DNA from: G965279355 sp965279355
GTDB lineage: Bacteria; Pseudomonadota; Alphaproteobacteria; CACIAM-22H2
Assembly: GCA_965279355.1 (NCBI GenBank)
Contig: OZ257155.1
Location: forward strand, 3,162,001 to 3,226,000
Length of the DNA stretch: 64,000 nt
Reading direction: 5' to 3'
Shown: piece by piece, positions 16,885 to 26,102 of the stretch
Layout of the letters: each line of letters opens with the position of its first letter
How positions within the stretch are numbered: position 1 is the stretch's first letter
The notes under the pieces: generated by a model
Seen by the model: only the letters and a program-made list of their open reading frames with translations
Told to the model about the DNA's origin: nothing
Database searches by the model: none
Program-made: the position numbers and the translations under genes

Positions 16885-18246
16885 TCAGATTCTAAGGAAT
16901 TTTTTCGTAAAACGAAGTCCGCTATATAGCGAGGAGTCCTGTCCGACGTGGCGCTGCGCCATTCGCATAGCGGCTCGCTCAAAATCGGTAATCATCCATT
17001 CTAGACCCGCCCGCCAGCGGTAGTGCGAAAGATAGTCCCGCACCTGCCCCTCGCTCTCAGAGCGTCCATTGTCAGCGATCTTTCCTACCAGTGCCTTGAA
17101 GTTGTATCGGTGGTGCGGCCAGTTGAGCGACGGCACGTTGTGCAAGGTGGTGCGCATGAAGTTGCCGGCAAGCAGATCGTCGAAGATTTCGTAGCGGATC
17201 GCCGTCATGAAACTTGCTCGCGGCGCTTCGAAGGTAATCCCGGTTCCTTTAGGCCCCTGAAGGTCCACAAGCGTGTCTTGGTTGCCAATGCGGACGTTGA
17301 TGAACCCAAACAGCTGAGACAGTCGCGTCTTTCTAGAAAAATATGACCGCACCTCTTCGCTTTCAGAGGCCTCCAACTGATCGAACCAGTTATCGCCGAA
17401 CTCGGCCGCAGGGATGATCCGTTCGGGCAACGTGGCGGGGTGCAATTCACGGTACTGATCGGTTTCGACGTCGACACTGCAGAACGCCGGGAGAAGCGTC
17501 ACGCGACTGGTATCAAAACCCTTGGTGAATTCATCGACCTGTACGGTGTGCTCATTCGCCCAAACAGAGTCATCCCGCTGATAGGCGTGAAACGTGCTGA
17601 ATGGCATGACGTGAGTCGCGCCGAGGTCCAGCGCCTCGGCGCTGAGCTGCCGGCCGATGGCCTGCCGCGGCGGGCGGGGGATGCGCCGTCCAGCCTCGTC
17701 GAAGATATTGATCATGGTCGCGTCGCCATGACCCTGCAGCTTCAGGAGATAAACCTTCTTGTAGTTCCGGGTCAGCTTGCGAATAAAGTTACGGGCATCC
17801 TTGAGGCCGCAGTCGTTCGCATTGATGACCAGGCTGTCCCCCATCTCGAGGATCAGCGCTGAGTCCTGATAGAAATCGCAGACCGTCATGACTCGAACGC
17901 GGTCGCTGAGTCGGAACCAGCTGCGGTCCTTCAGCACCGTTACGTCGTAACCCTGCTGGAGCAAATCGTCGGCGACCCGCCGTCCATGGTGATCGGGAAG
18001 CAGGATCTTCTTCGCCTGGAAGCTCTTCACCGAGTCCGGGTTTAGGTGATCGGGATGAGCATGGGAAAACCAGATAAACTTTGCGTTTTCAATGTCTTCC
18101 CGCTGCTCGGCGGGGATAGCGTGAGTCAGGCGCCAGCTGCCGAAATAGGCCGGATCCACGTCGCCATACCATGGATCGGTGGCGAGCAGCGGGCCGCCGT
18201 CATGCGCGATCAGCGTTGCATTGCCGATAGTAGAAAGGCCAAGCAT
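16885..18246 (-). CDS. Metallo-beta-lactamase-fold protein resembling the CMP-Neu5Ac hydroxylase (CMAH) MBL domain
   Basis: 453 aa from ATG 18246. The metal site HxHxDH is H62, H64, D66, H67 in SHAHPDHLNP. The preceding TDPWYGD...FGSWRL segment resembles the MBL part of CMAH (TDPWL...GW pattern), but the N-terminal Rieske domain that CMAH uses for electron transfer is absent. Function is uncertain: a hydrolase, or the catalytic part of a sugar oxygenase needing a separate Rieske partner. It sits 55 bases downstream of a PhyH dioxygenase gene in a sugar locus. Upstream in-frame residues before ATG 18246 do not look conserved. Confidence 0.7.
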   Translation of the reverse strand: MLGLSTIGNATLIAHDGGPLLATDPWYGDVDPAYFGSWRLTHAIPAEQREDIENAKFIWFSHAHPDHLNPDSVKSFQAKKILLPDHHGRRVADDLLQQGYDVTVLKDRSWFRLSDRVRVMTVCDFYQDSALILEMGDSLVINANDCGLKDARNFIRKLTRNYKKVYLLKLQGHGDATMINIFDEAGRRIPRPPRQAIGRQLSAEALDLGATHVMPFSTFHAYQRDDSVWANEHTVQVDEFTKGFDTSRVTLLPAFCSVDVETDQYRELHPATLPERIIPAAEFGDNWFDQLEASESEEVRSYFSRKTRLSQLFGFINVRIGNQDTLVDLQGPKGTGITFEAPRASFMTAIRYEIFDDLLAGNFMRTTLHNVPSLNWPHHRYNFKALVGKIADNGRSESEGQVRDYLSHYRWRAGLEWMITDFERAAMRMAQRHVGQDSSLYSGLRFTKKFLRI

Positions 18247-18301
18247 CGCGGATTGTCGCTGCTCTTGTTGAAATGAAACGACGCTGCCGATGCAGCTTAG
18301 T

Positions 18302-19366
18302 TCAGTCGATCGTCGAAATTTTCGGCCCCAGAGTCGCTTGGCCGTTCGCCGGTCGCCGTGTCTTCGAGTGACGCTCGCGACCAAGCGCGATGCCGATCTT
18401 GCGCCTTATGTATGCGAACCAGTAAGCGTTTTCCACCAGCCAGCAGACCAGCGGATATAGGGAATTCCCCTTAAATCGCGTGTGCTTGTACTCCGCCGTC
18501 GGCTCCAGATACTGCGCGCCGACCCCGAGGACTTCGAGTTGTCTGGTGGACAGCCCACCAAGGTCGTGGGTGAAAACCGGCAACGGGGTTACCTGGATCC
18601 GACCGAATGTCTTCACTCGCAGATAAGCCGCCTGGATGGCCGTTCTGGATTTCACGGTCGGATGGGCGGGAGCATGAAATCCGCGCTTATCGAACAGGAC
18701 GAGGTCGCCCTTCTTTCCGTTAATCCGGACGAAAAGCTTTTCGAGGATTGCGCGGTCCTCGGCGGGATAATTCGCGATGTGCTTGCCGAGCGGAGTTTTC
18801 CATTCGTGCGTCCCGTCGCAGTAACCCAACGCACCATGCGTCGTGTCGTGCAGATAGAACATGGTGCCCACGCCGAGCGGTAGTCCCATGTCGGTGTCGG
18901 TCAGCGGTTTTGCGTCGCCGAGCGGCGACTTGTACCAGCCGATTTCAAAATCAGTGTGGATCGGATCGTATACATAGTTCGAACCGAGATCGTGCTTGAG
19001 AAAAGTCTCAAAGAGCACGACCGGCGAATCCATGTACCGCTCGAGGACGTCGATGACGCGATTGTCGACTAGCGTCTGCAGCGCCGCCGCATTGAGCGTG
19101 GTCGAATAAGCCACTTTCTTCGGGAAATCGACCTTAAAATAGCCGGGAACGCCGGCAACCTCTGGCCGACGCAGTGCTTTGTCGCTGGCACGAATGATCT
19201 CCGCTACCGCCGCCTCGGAGAACAGGTTCCGGAGAACGGCGAACCCGCGCCGGCGCATCGCGGCGACAACGGCCGCCGGGTCGTAATCCCTTGCGCTAAC
19301 GTCGAATATATCGGCCTCGGTCGAGAATTTGCGACCGTTGAAACTGGAAAGGACACTGCCGTCCAT
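18302..19366 (-). CDS. Phytanoyl-CoA dioxygenase (PhyH)-family protein
   Basis: 354 aa. The 2-oxoglutarate/Fe(II) facial triad begins with H137-x-D139 (IHTDFE); the distal His and the 2-oxoglutarate-binding Arg are likely in FHAPAHPTVKSRTAIQ. PhyH-type enzymes hydroxylate small molecules or sugars. Its closest neighbour is the CMAH-like MBL gene and it is divergent from the nucleotide-sugar dehydrogenase across 42 bases. Hydroxylation of a sugar or its acyl substituent is a reasonable but unproven role. ATG 19366 gives MDGSVLSSFNG. Confidence 0.8.
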   Translation of the reverse strand: MDGSVLSSFNGRKFSTEADIFDVSARDYDPAAVVAAMRRRGFAVLRNLFSEAAVAEIIRASDKALRRPEVAGVPGYFKVDFPKKVAYSTTLNAAALQTLVDNRVIDVLERYMDSPVVLFETFLKHDLGSNYVYDPIHTDFEIGWYKSPLGDAKPLTDTDMGLPLGVGTMFYLHDTTHGALGYCDGTHEWKTPLGKHIANYPAEDRAILEKLFVRINGKKGDLVLFDKRGFHAPAHPTVKSRTAIQAAYLRVKTFGRIQVTPLPVFTHDLGGLSTRQLEVLGVGAQYLEPTAEYKHTRFKGNSLYPLVCWLVENAYWFAYIRRKIGIALGRERHSKTRRPANGQATLGPKISTID

Positions 19367-19408
19367 CTGTCAATCCTCGGCGAAAGAACGCGAAATCGTA
19401 TCAAGATC

Positions 19409-20830
19409 GTGACCGGTTCTCAATATCCGCTGTTCCTTAATGCTCAATTACACCACGGATTTTCTGTCTCAGGTTTGACAAAGATCAACGCCAAAGATAA
19501 AGACGCGACTTTCCGCGACCATATTGCAGCGGCGACGGCCAGTTTGGCGGGGGCAGTGACGGGTTCCGAGAAAATTGCGGTTGTCGGGCTTGGGTATGTT
19601 GGGCTGCCGTTGGCCGTCGCGCTTGCGGGCCGCTTCCCGGTCGTCGGGTACGACATCTCACAAAGCCGGGTGGATGAGCTGAAAAGCGGCCATGATCGGA
19701 CCGGCGAGATTGACGGCGCCAGACTTAGGGTCGCCGCGTTCACCCTGACCGCGAATTCCGCCGATCTCAGCTCCTGCAATATCTTCATCATTACCGTGCC
19801 GACGCCCGTTGGCGCCGACAATCGCCCCGATCTGACGGCTGTCATTTCGGCCTGCCGCACCGTCGGAGCGATTCTGCCGAAGGGGTCGGTTGTCGTGCTT
19901 GAAAGCACGGTCTATCCCGGCGTCACCGAAGACATCTGTGGCCCGGAGATCGAGGAGGTATCGGGCCTGCGCTGTGGGTACGATTTCTTTCTCGGATATA
20001 GTCCCGAGCGCATCAATCCTGGTGACAAGACTCATACAGTCGACAAGATCACCAAGGTTGTCTCGGGCCAGACGGATGCCGTCGCTCAGCGCCTCGCAGC
20101 AGTCTACGGCGCCATCACCTCAGGCGGCGTGTTCATCGCGCGCGGCATTAAGGTCGCCGAAGCGGCGAAGGTGATCGAGAACGCGCAGCGCGATATCAAT
20201 ATTGCCTTCGTCAATGAAGTGACGATGATTTTCAACTCGCTCGGCCTTTCCGTCTATGACGTGCTGGCCGCCTCGGCGACGAAGTGGAATTTTCTTCGGT
20301 TTACGCCAGGCCTGGTCGGCGGTCACTGCATCGGCGTCGATCCGTTTTATCTCGCGGATGTCGCCCAACGGCTCGGCCATGATCCGGCGGTGATTCTCGC
20401 TGGCCGCCGAATCAACGACGGAATGGGCGCCTATATCGCGGGGCAGATTGCTGCAACGATGGGAGCGAAGGTAAGGAAAGCCAAGATTCTCGTCCTCGGC
20501 CTGACGTTCAAAGAGAACGTGCCGGACTTGCGGAACTCCAAGGTTGTCGATGTAATCGAGGGGCTTGCGAGAGATTACGTCGTTCACGTTCACGATCCGC
20601 TAGCCGATACCGAGGAGGCGAAAGCCGAGTACGGCATCGACCTCATGCGCAGCCTAGAGACGGCAAGCAACTATGATTGCGTCGTGGGTGCTGTAGCACA
20701 CCATGTGTATGCCGAATTTACCGCGGCCGACTTGAGCCGGATGCTTGCACCCAACGGCCTTCTTGCGGATATCAAGGGGATGTGGCGCGAGGTCGAGCTG
20801 CCTGCCGGAATGAGGCGCTGGCAGCTTTAA
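19409..20830 (+). CDS. Nucleotide sugar 6-dehydrogenase (UDP-HexNAc dehydrogenase, WbpA/WbpO/TviB type)
   Basis: 473 aa. NAD motif GLGYVGLPLA begins at residue 60; the catalytic Cys is C307 in GGHCIGVDP, and the C-terminal UDP-binding domain contains VLGLTFKENVPDLRNSK. It oxidises C6 of a UDP-N-acetylhexosamine twice to the uronate. That is the first step towards UDP-diaminouronates, so with the Gfo/Idh, DegT, acetyltransferase and amidotransferase genes it completes most of a Wbp-type route. The motif normally lies within ~15 residues of the start; here ~50 extra residues precede it from GTG 19409, so the true start may be further in (e.g. TTG 19475). Confidence 0.88.
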   Translation: MTGSQYPLFLNAQLHHGFSVSGLTKINAKDKDATFRDHIAAATASLAGAVTGSEKIAVVGLGYVGLPLAVALAGRFPVVGYDISQSRVDELKSGHDRTGEIDGARLRVAAFTLTANSADLSSCNIFIITVPTPVGADNRPDLTAVISACRTVGAILPKGSVVVLESTVYPGVTEDICGPEIEEVSGLRCGYDFFLGYSPERINPGDKTHTVDKITKVVSGQTDAVAQRLAAVYGAITSGGVFIARGIKVAEAAKVIENAQRDINIAFVNEVTMIFNSLGLSVYDVLAASATKWNFLRFTPGLVGGHCIGVDPFYLADVAQRLGHDPAVILAGRRINDGMGAYIAGQIAATMGAKVRKAKILVLGLTFKENVPDLRNSKVVDVIEGLARDYVVHVHDPLADTEEAKAEYGIDLMRSLETASNYDCVVGAVAHHVYAEFTAADLSRMLAPNGLLADIKGMWREVELPAGMRRWQL

Positions 20831-20843
20831 AATTAAGATGACC

Positions 20844-21421
20844 TTACGATGGCCGAAGCTGCTGCTCACGGGTCAGTAGGATAAGCGCAAACGGCGCCAA
20901 CATCATGTACGGGAAGCTGTTCCCAGGATATGTTCCGAATAGCAGTATGAAAAGATGGAGTCAGGCACCCGTCAGCAGGCGCTGAGATATCCGGTCGCGC
21001 CAGCTCTCGCGTCCAATAGTAGAAAAGGCGCGAGGAAGACGCCAAGCTGCAGGACGATGTAGATCAATCTGCTGGCATGGAAACGCCAGAAGTTGAACAT
21101 CGTTGGCAGTTGATTTTTGCGTTGGCGACGTAAGTGCCTGGCGACCAGAAGGCCGACTGCGACAGCAGGTTGACGTTGGCGCCAAGCAGAATGAACGGAG
21201 CGGTGACGAGGGGCAGCCACCAAAAGAGGAGAGGGAAGTGTCGCATTCCGAAGGCTGCGGCCGGACAGGACGATGAAAAGAAATGCAATCATGGCCCAGG
21301 CGGTCTGGTACAGAATGCCGGCGTAGATGCCGGCCTTGGCACCGCCGATGGAATACGCGGCCCGCTGTGCGGCTTCTTGGACGGGCCAGTATGACCCACC
21401 GCACGCGATAGCGTTGTGCAA
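20844..21421 (-). pseudogene. Remnant of a polytopic membrane protein gene
   Basis: On the minus strand, hydrophobic stretches continue one another only if the frame is switched several times: GIYAGILYQTAWAMIAFLF, then in another frame FPLLFWWLPLVTAPFILL, then LIYIVLQLGVFLAPFLLL, then a segment ending RISQRLLTGA, an in-frame TGA at 20963-20961, and then LHLFILLFGTYPGNSF to a stop at 20844. At least three frameshifts and one nonsense codon are needed to join them. The parent may have been a membrane glycosyltransferase like its neighbours, but the family is not recognisable. The N-terminal end is unclear. Confidence 0.6.
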
Positions 21422-21508
21422 GAGAATAGTCGTCTTCGGCGATGGACCGGCTTTCCCGGAGAGACCGAGCGGATATTTCTTTTATCTGCGCCTGATGGGG
21501 TCGCGGCT

Positions 21509-22231
21509 ATGACGGACGGCAATTTCGAGTATGTCGGGACCGAGCTTGAGCTATTCGCCGGTGTCACGAATTGGAAGGCCTATTCTGCCCGGCAGATGCT
21601 CCCGTTCATGCAGGGTACCGTCCTGGAGGTTGGGCCGGCCTAGGTGAGACCGCGGCGGCCATATTGCGGCAGAAAGTTTTTCCGAAGTGGGTGTGTCTCG
21701 AACCCGACCCGAGCCTCGCCCGGGGTATCCGGCGCAAACTCGAAGGCGGAGAACTCACGCCCTCATGCAGTGTCGTGCAGGGGTTTCTTGCCGATCTTCC
21801 TGCTGACTTTCGCGCCGACACGATCATCTATGTCGACGTAATGGAGCATATCGACGACGATCATGCCGAGTTCGTTTCCGCGAACCGGTATGTGGCGCCT
21901 GGCGGGCAACTCGTTGTTGTGTCGCCAGCGCATATGTGGCTGTACAGCCCCTTCGACAAGGAGATCGGGCAATTCCGGGGCTACAACAAAAAAACGTTTT
22001 CCGAACGTCTGACCGCACCCGACATGACGCTGGGCCGGATATTTTATCTCGACAGCGTCGGACTGGTGGCGTCACTCGCTAACCGTCTCATCCTCAAGCA
22101 AACCGACGCCGAAACAGCCGCAGCTCCGGGACAAGATACTTGTCCCGCTCTCGACGATCGGGGACCCGCTGCTCGGCTATGGCTTCGGAAAGCAGATTAT
22201 CGGTGTCTGGCGCAAACAGGCCGCCTCGTGA
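21509..22231 (+). pseudogene. SAM-dependent methyltransferase broken by two frameshifts
   Basis: ATG 21509 opens MTDGNFEYVGTELELFAG and runs to motif I (VLEVG), where the frame hits a stop (21641-21643). One more G in the GGG run near 21633 would restore VLEVGAGLGETAA, which continues in the next frame through YVDVMEHIDDD and GGQLVVVSPAH. Near 22115-22125 the frame is lost again; the third frame gives LRDKILVPLSTIGDPLLGYG and ends at TGA 22229-22231, the usual C-terminus of this methyltransferase type. Either genuine decay or sequencing indels in homopolymers; the adjacent membrane remnant favours decay. Confidence 0.72.
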
Positions 22232-22249
22232 ACACAACTGGGGTCGTTT

Positions 22250-23029
22250 TTATGGCGTTATTGGCCGAATAAAGAGAATATCCGTATAACCTGGGCCGGA
22301 TGGCCGTTCGCTCTGCGCGAGGGGGACGGGGGTGCCGGTGCGATCCAGCGTATGCGGCGCATAGCCGTAGCCCGCGAGCCACTCAAAAAGTTGAACTGTA
22401 CTGGTGCCGTGACGGCCGAGCGCCTCTTCGTCAACTTCGACGAATAACGCCGGTTGCTGCGTTCTCAGAAGGGCAGTTGCTCCCTGAAGGACCCGCAACT
22501 CGGCACCCTGAACATCGATTTTCACCAGGGAGACGGGCGGATGTCCGCATTCTTCGACCAGCCCGTCCAGTGTTACGGCCGCGACGGGAGTTCCGGACTC
22601 AGCGATCTGGTGATCGCCGGGATGCAGATCGTTGACGGCGAGATTCAGGGTCCCGGCCTGTTCGGCGGCGACGGCCTGCCGCAGGATGACTTTCGCCCGC
22701 GGCTGGGCGGCCGCGACGCGTCGTTCGAGTGTCCGGAAATTGGCCTGCTCCGGTTCGATGGCAACGATCCCGGCGGTAGCCGTATGATCGCAGAAATAGA
22801 GTGTGAACACGCCGATATTCGCGCCGACGTCGATTGCCCATGTATCGGGTTGGACTAGCTTCGCGACATGTCGGATCGACTTCGCTTCCAGCAACAGCTT
22901 GTAGGCGACATAAGCGTGTTCGAGCAGACGCCGGCCCGGTGCGGATTGCCGGGTCGCGCGACCGAGACGGCTACCGTAAAGACCGATCAGCAAGCGCTGA
23001 AGCGGATGTCCGGTGCGCGGCTCAGTCAC
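22250..23029 (-). CDS. FkbM-family methyltransferase
   Basis: 259 aa from GTG 23029, which overlaps the end of the upstream membrane gene by 8 bases. The SAM motif is IDVGANIGVFTLYF, followed by AIEPEQANFRTLE, VKIDVQGAELRVLQGA and a C-terminal FVEVDEE segment, the standard FkbM order. FkbM enzymes O-methylate sugars or polyketides, often at the non-reducing end of surface glycans. It is the last gene of the 33361-22250 minus-strand block. A TTG at 23068 would add 13 residues. Confidence 0.85.
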   Translation of the reverse strand: MTEPRTGHPLQRLLIGLYGSRLGRATRQSAPGRRLLEHAYVAYKLLLEAKSIRHVAKLVQPDTWAIDVGANIGVFTLYFCDHTATAGIVAIEPEQANFRTLERRVAAAQPRAKVILRQAVAAEQAGTLNLAVNDLHPGDHQIAESGTPVAAVTLDGLVEECGHPPVSLVKIDVQGAELRVLQGATALLRTQQPALFVEVDEEALGRHGTSTVQLFEWLAGYGYAPHTLDRTGTPVPLAQSERPSGPGYTDILFIRPITP

Positions 23030-24659
23030 GGCGATAGATCGAGATTTGCGGGTTGGCGTGCCCGACAACCAGCGGGAAGCTCTCCGGCGACAGGCGCGGT
23101 CGGAAGCGCTGGATAAGGCGGCTGCCAGCCGGCGGCTCGGCAGAGTCTGTTTCCCGCTCTACCGCGACATGCCAGTGGCAGCCATCGCCGTTGATCGCGT
23201 AGCGCGTAAAGGAAAAGGGCGGCACGTCATAGGGCGCTAGGGTCGTGGTGCCGACACAGATCGCGGCGCCTTGCGGAATGTTCGCATCTATCCATGCCGC
23301 CGCCTGGAAGCGGGTCGAGTGGCCCGGATCGTTTTCATCGAAACGTGCAATCTTCAACGGCGCGGACTGAGCAGCGGTTGCGACGACGACGAGCCAGAGA
23401 ATGGCCGGCCGCCGCAGCCAGGGCGTTGCTGCGATCAGAAGGAGGCCAATAGGGAGAATGTAAGGCACATAGCGCAGGTTCATGTGCCATTTCGCCATGC
23501 TCGCAGTCAGCGCTGAAATCGCCAGCCCCGTCAGGGTGACAAACAGGGCAACAAACATCTGTGGCGACGGCCGCTGTGTGAGCCAATAGGCCAATGCGAC
23601 CGCCAGCATCAGCGCCAGACTGATGCCCAGACCGACCAGAACTGAGTTGTCTAGGAAGAGAGTAAGCGTCGGGAAATTGAAATCAATACGAAACCAATTC
23701 TCGGCCACGGCAGCTCGCTCGGCCGAGAAAGCGGGCCAGTTCAGAATATAGTATGGATTGCTTGCGATGAGTGCAACAAAAGCGGCCGTTGGGACGATCA
23801 CTAGTGCGATCGGTGATGCAATACGCCGCCTGATGAGATCAATCACCGCGAAGCCGATGCCAATGGAAAAGATCGCAAAGGTGAGAGCCGAACCCACAGC
23901 TAGGCCAGTCGAAAGCCCTGCGGCCGTCGCATCGCCAAGACTGAAACGGGAATTGGTGTAGCCTCGGACGGTCAGGAAAAGAGTTGGTGCAACCCAGAGC
24001 AGTGCATACCAGTGCGGCTTTAAGACATCGGAGAACATTATCGCGGCCGGGCAGCAAAGATAGAGGCTGAGCAGCGGCAAGGCGATTGGCTGCGGGGTAA
24101 ACAGATTGAGTGTGGCGAGGAAGAAAACGGCGGATAGAGCGACCGCGAGAATCACGAATATGCGGCCGGCGACCCAAACACGATCCATATTGTCAGGCTG
24201 GCCAAGCATGTCGGTAAGGGTTCTAATCTGGATAAAACCAGCCGATTTCAGTGCCAAGAGCCAGCCGCCAAGCGGATAAAGGTAGGCTCCGCCGTATTGA
24301 TAGAAATGGGGGTCGAATTGGCCATCTCGCGGCCGGATTTGCGCGAGTGCAATGATGTTGACGATATCGTCGGCTTCGACCGAATAAAGTTTGAAGCGCA
24401 TCATCCAACGGTCGAGATTTTCTCTCTCGTCGAGCTGCTGTTCAACGATGACGCGTCGTTGGCTCAGATTGTCCTGGAGGTTGCGCGTGTCAACCTGATA
24501 CGCCGCTATGGTCGGCGTATTGTTGATAGTCGTGCCGTAATCCGCAGATGCGATCTGACCAGCGATGAATATGGTAATCAGCAGAAGGCCCGGTAACCAC
24601 CGCGATCTATCAAGCCGTTTCGGGGGCATATCACCGGCGGGTGAGGATGAATATCGCAT
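23022..24659 (-). CDS. Polytopic GT-C/ArnT-like membrane glycosyltransferase
   Basis: 545 aa with about ten hydrophobic segments, beginning with WLPGLLLITIFIAGQIASAD, and a hydrophilic C-terminal region of ~130 residues. This is the layout of GT39/ArnT/PMT-type enzymes that take a sugar from polyprenyl phosphate on the periplasmic side. A large first periplasmic loop (residues ~38-140) contains the acidic residues expected there. It lies 9 bases downstream of the methyltransferase-GT2 fusion gene, which could make its polyprenyl-linked donor. Exact family is inferred from topology rather than motif. Confidence 0.65.
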   Translation of the reverse strand: MRYSSSPAGDMPPKRLDRSRWLPGLLLITIFIAGQIASADYGTTINNTPTIAAYQVDTRNLQDNLSQRRVIVEQQLDERENLDRWMMRFKLYSVEADDIVNIIALAQIRPRDGQFDPHFYQYGGAYLYPLGGWLLALKSAGFIQIRTLTDMLGQPDNMDRVWVAGRIFVILAVALSAVFFLATLNLFTPQPIALPLLSLYLCCPAAIMFSDVLKPHWYALLWVAPTLFLTVRGYTNSRFSLGDATAAGLSTGLAVGSALTFAIFSIGIGFAVIDLIRRRIASPIALVIVPTAAFVALIASNPYYILNWPAFSAERAAVAENWFRIDFNFPTLTLFLDNSVLVGLGISLALMLAVALAYWLTQRPSPQMFVALFVTLTGLAISALTASMAKWHMNLRYVPYILPIGLLLIAATPWLRRPAILWLVVVATAAQSAPLKIARFDENDPGHSTRFQAAAWIDANIPQGAAICVGTTTLAPYDVPPFSFTRYAINGDGCHWHVAVERETDSAEPPAGSRLIQRFRPRLSPESFPLVVGHANPQISIYRRD

Positions 24660-24668
24660 AGCTGCGTT

Positions 24669-26102
24669 CTAAATGGCCTTCAGCTTTCTGAAGGCGAACA
24701 GGACCATGCGAGCCAGCAGCCAGCCGTGGCGGAATCGGGAAATTTGGGTTGCGCCGTACTGTCGGTCAGCATACCGCACCGGAATCTCTACGATCTTCAG
24801 ATTGAGTTTTGCGGCTCCGAAAATAAGGTCGAAATCCCCGAACGGGTCAAAATCGCCAAAGTAGCTGCGCTGTTCCTCGATTCGCTTGTAGTGCGCCCGG
24901 CGCAAGACTTTAGTGCCACAGAGCGTATCCGTGAAACGCTGATTGAGAAGCCAGGAGAAGATGATCGCGAACGTCCGGTTGGCCAAATAGTTGAGGAAAC
25001 GCATGGCACCGGATTCGAGTGGATAGACGAGGCGGGTTCCGTTTACGAACTCGCCCTTGCCGTTTGCAATGACGTCATAGAACTTCGGCATTGCCTCTGG
25101 GGGTACCGTCAGATCCGCGTCGAGTATGAACAGGATGTCCCCCCCGGCAAGATCGAAGCCGGCACGAACGGCATCTGCCTTGCCGACGCCTGTCTGGCGG
25201 ATAACCTTGATATCGTGATCTGTATAAGCCTCTTTGACCCTGAGGCATTCTTCGTACGTCCCGTCACGGCTATGGCCTTCGACGAAGATGATTTCAAGCG
25301 AGCGGACAAACTTCGGCAATCTTTTGACGGCTCCTTCGATATTTCCCTTCTCGTTTCGGCAGGGGATTACGATTGAAGCGGATAAGGGGCCTTGCGACGT
25401 CTCGGGTAGCGGGCGTGCAATAACATAACTCCGTAGGCTCATAAGACGGAAAAAAGGAAGGCTGCCGATATAGTTGTTTATGATCTGCCCGAGGCCGAAA
25501 AGATGTTTTGGGACAAGCTGTCGACGTTCCCGTTTGATCGGTTCGAAATCAGAAAGCTGCATCAGGCCTTCAAGATCCGCGATGGCAAGCCAGTTGTTCA
25601 CAGGCTCAGGCATCTTCGCGCCCAGCTTCTCCGCCAGCCACAGAAGGGGGCGCCAAAGCTGGTTGTAATACGCGACAATAAGCCGAGTCTCCGGAATGCA
25701 AAGGCGCTGAAGGTTTTTGAGCGTCACTTGGCAGTCGTCTAGGACGCCGATGGTGTCTGACATGATAATGGCGTCAAACGGCCCCTTCAGGCTTGCAATA
25801 AAATCGGCGCTCTCGACGTCGCCGGCTTTGAAATCGAGGTCCGGAAAGTTCTTCCGAGCCTGCTCAATCATTGCAGGGCTGAGATCTACACCGACCCCAT
25901 AGCTCGGCTTCAGCGCCGCTAGAAGTCGGCCGGTCCCGCAGCCCAGGTCCAAAATGCGTAAATTCTCGGGCACAAGAAATCGCATATAGCGCCATTCGTC
26001 TTCGTAGAAAACGATATTGCGTTGAATCCATTCATCGCGCCGTGAAGCGGCGCGGTCGAAAAAGTCGCGGATTGCCAATTTTCGTGGCGACAGATGAATC
26101 AT
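24669..26102 (-). CDS. Methyltransferase-GT2 glycosyltransferase fusion
   Basis: 477 aa from ATG 26102, which overlaps the upstream stop as ATGA; longer in-frame readings lie inside the upstream gene. Residues ~1-230 are a class I methyltransferase (ILDLGCGTG at ~50-58, GVGVDLSPAM). From ~241 a GT-A family 2 domain begins (SIVIPCRNEKGNIEGA), with DAD at 328-330 and a C-terminal FTDTLCGTKV segment typical of dolichyl/polyprenyl-phosphate glycosyltransferases. No terminal membrane pair is seen. One protein would both make a lipid- or nucleotide-linked sugar and methylate something near it. Confidence 0.82.
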   Translation of the reverse strand: MIHLSPRKLAIRDFFDRAASRRDEWIQRNIVFYEDEWRYMRFLVPENLRILDLGCGTGRLLAALKPSYGVGVDLSPAMIEQARKNFPDLDFKAGDVESADFIASLKGPFDAIIMSDTIGVLDDCQVTLKNLQRLCIPETRLIVAYYNQLWRPLLWLAEKLGAKMPEPVNNWLAIADLEGLMQLSDFEPIKRERRQLVPKHLFGLGQIINNYIGSLPFFRLMSLRSYVIARPLPETSQGPLSASIVIPCRNEKGNIEGAVKRLPKFVRSLEIIFVEGHSRDGTYEECLRVKEAYTDHDIKVIRQTGVGKADAVRAGFDLAGGDILFILDADLTVPPEAMPKFYDVIANGKGEFVNGTRLVYPLESGAMRFLNYLANRTFAIIFSWLLNQRFTDTLCGTKVLRRAHYKRIEEQRSYFGDFDPFGDFDLIFGAAKLNLKIVEIPVRYADRQYGATQISRFRHGWLLARMVLFAFRKLKAI

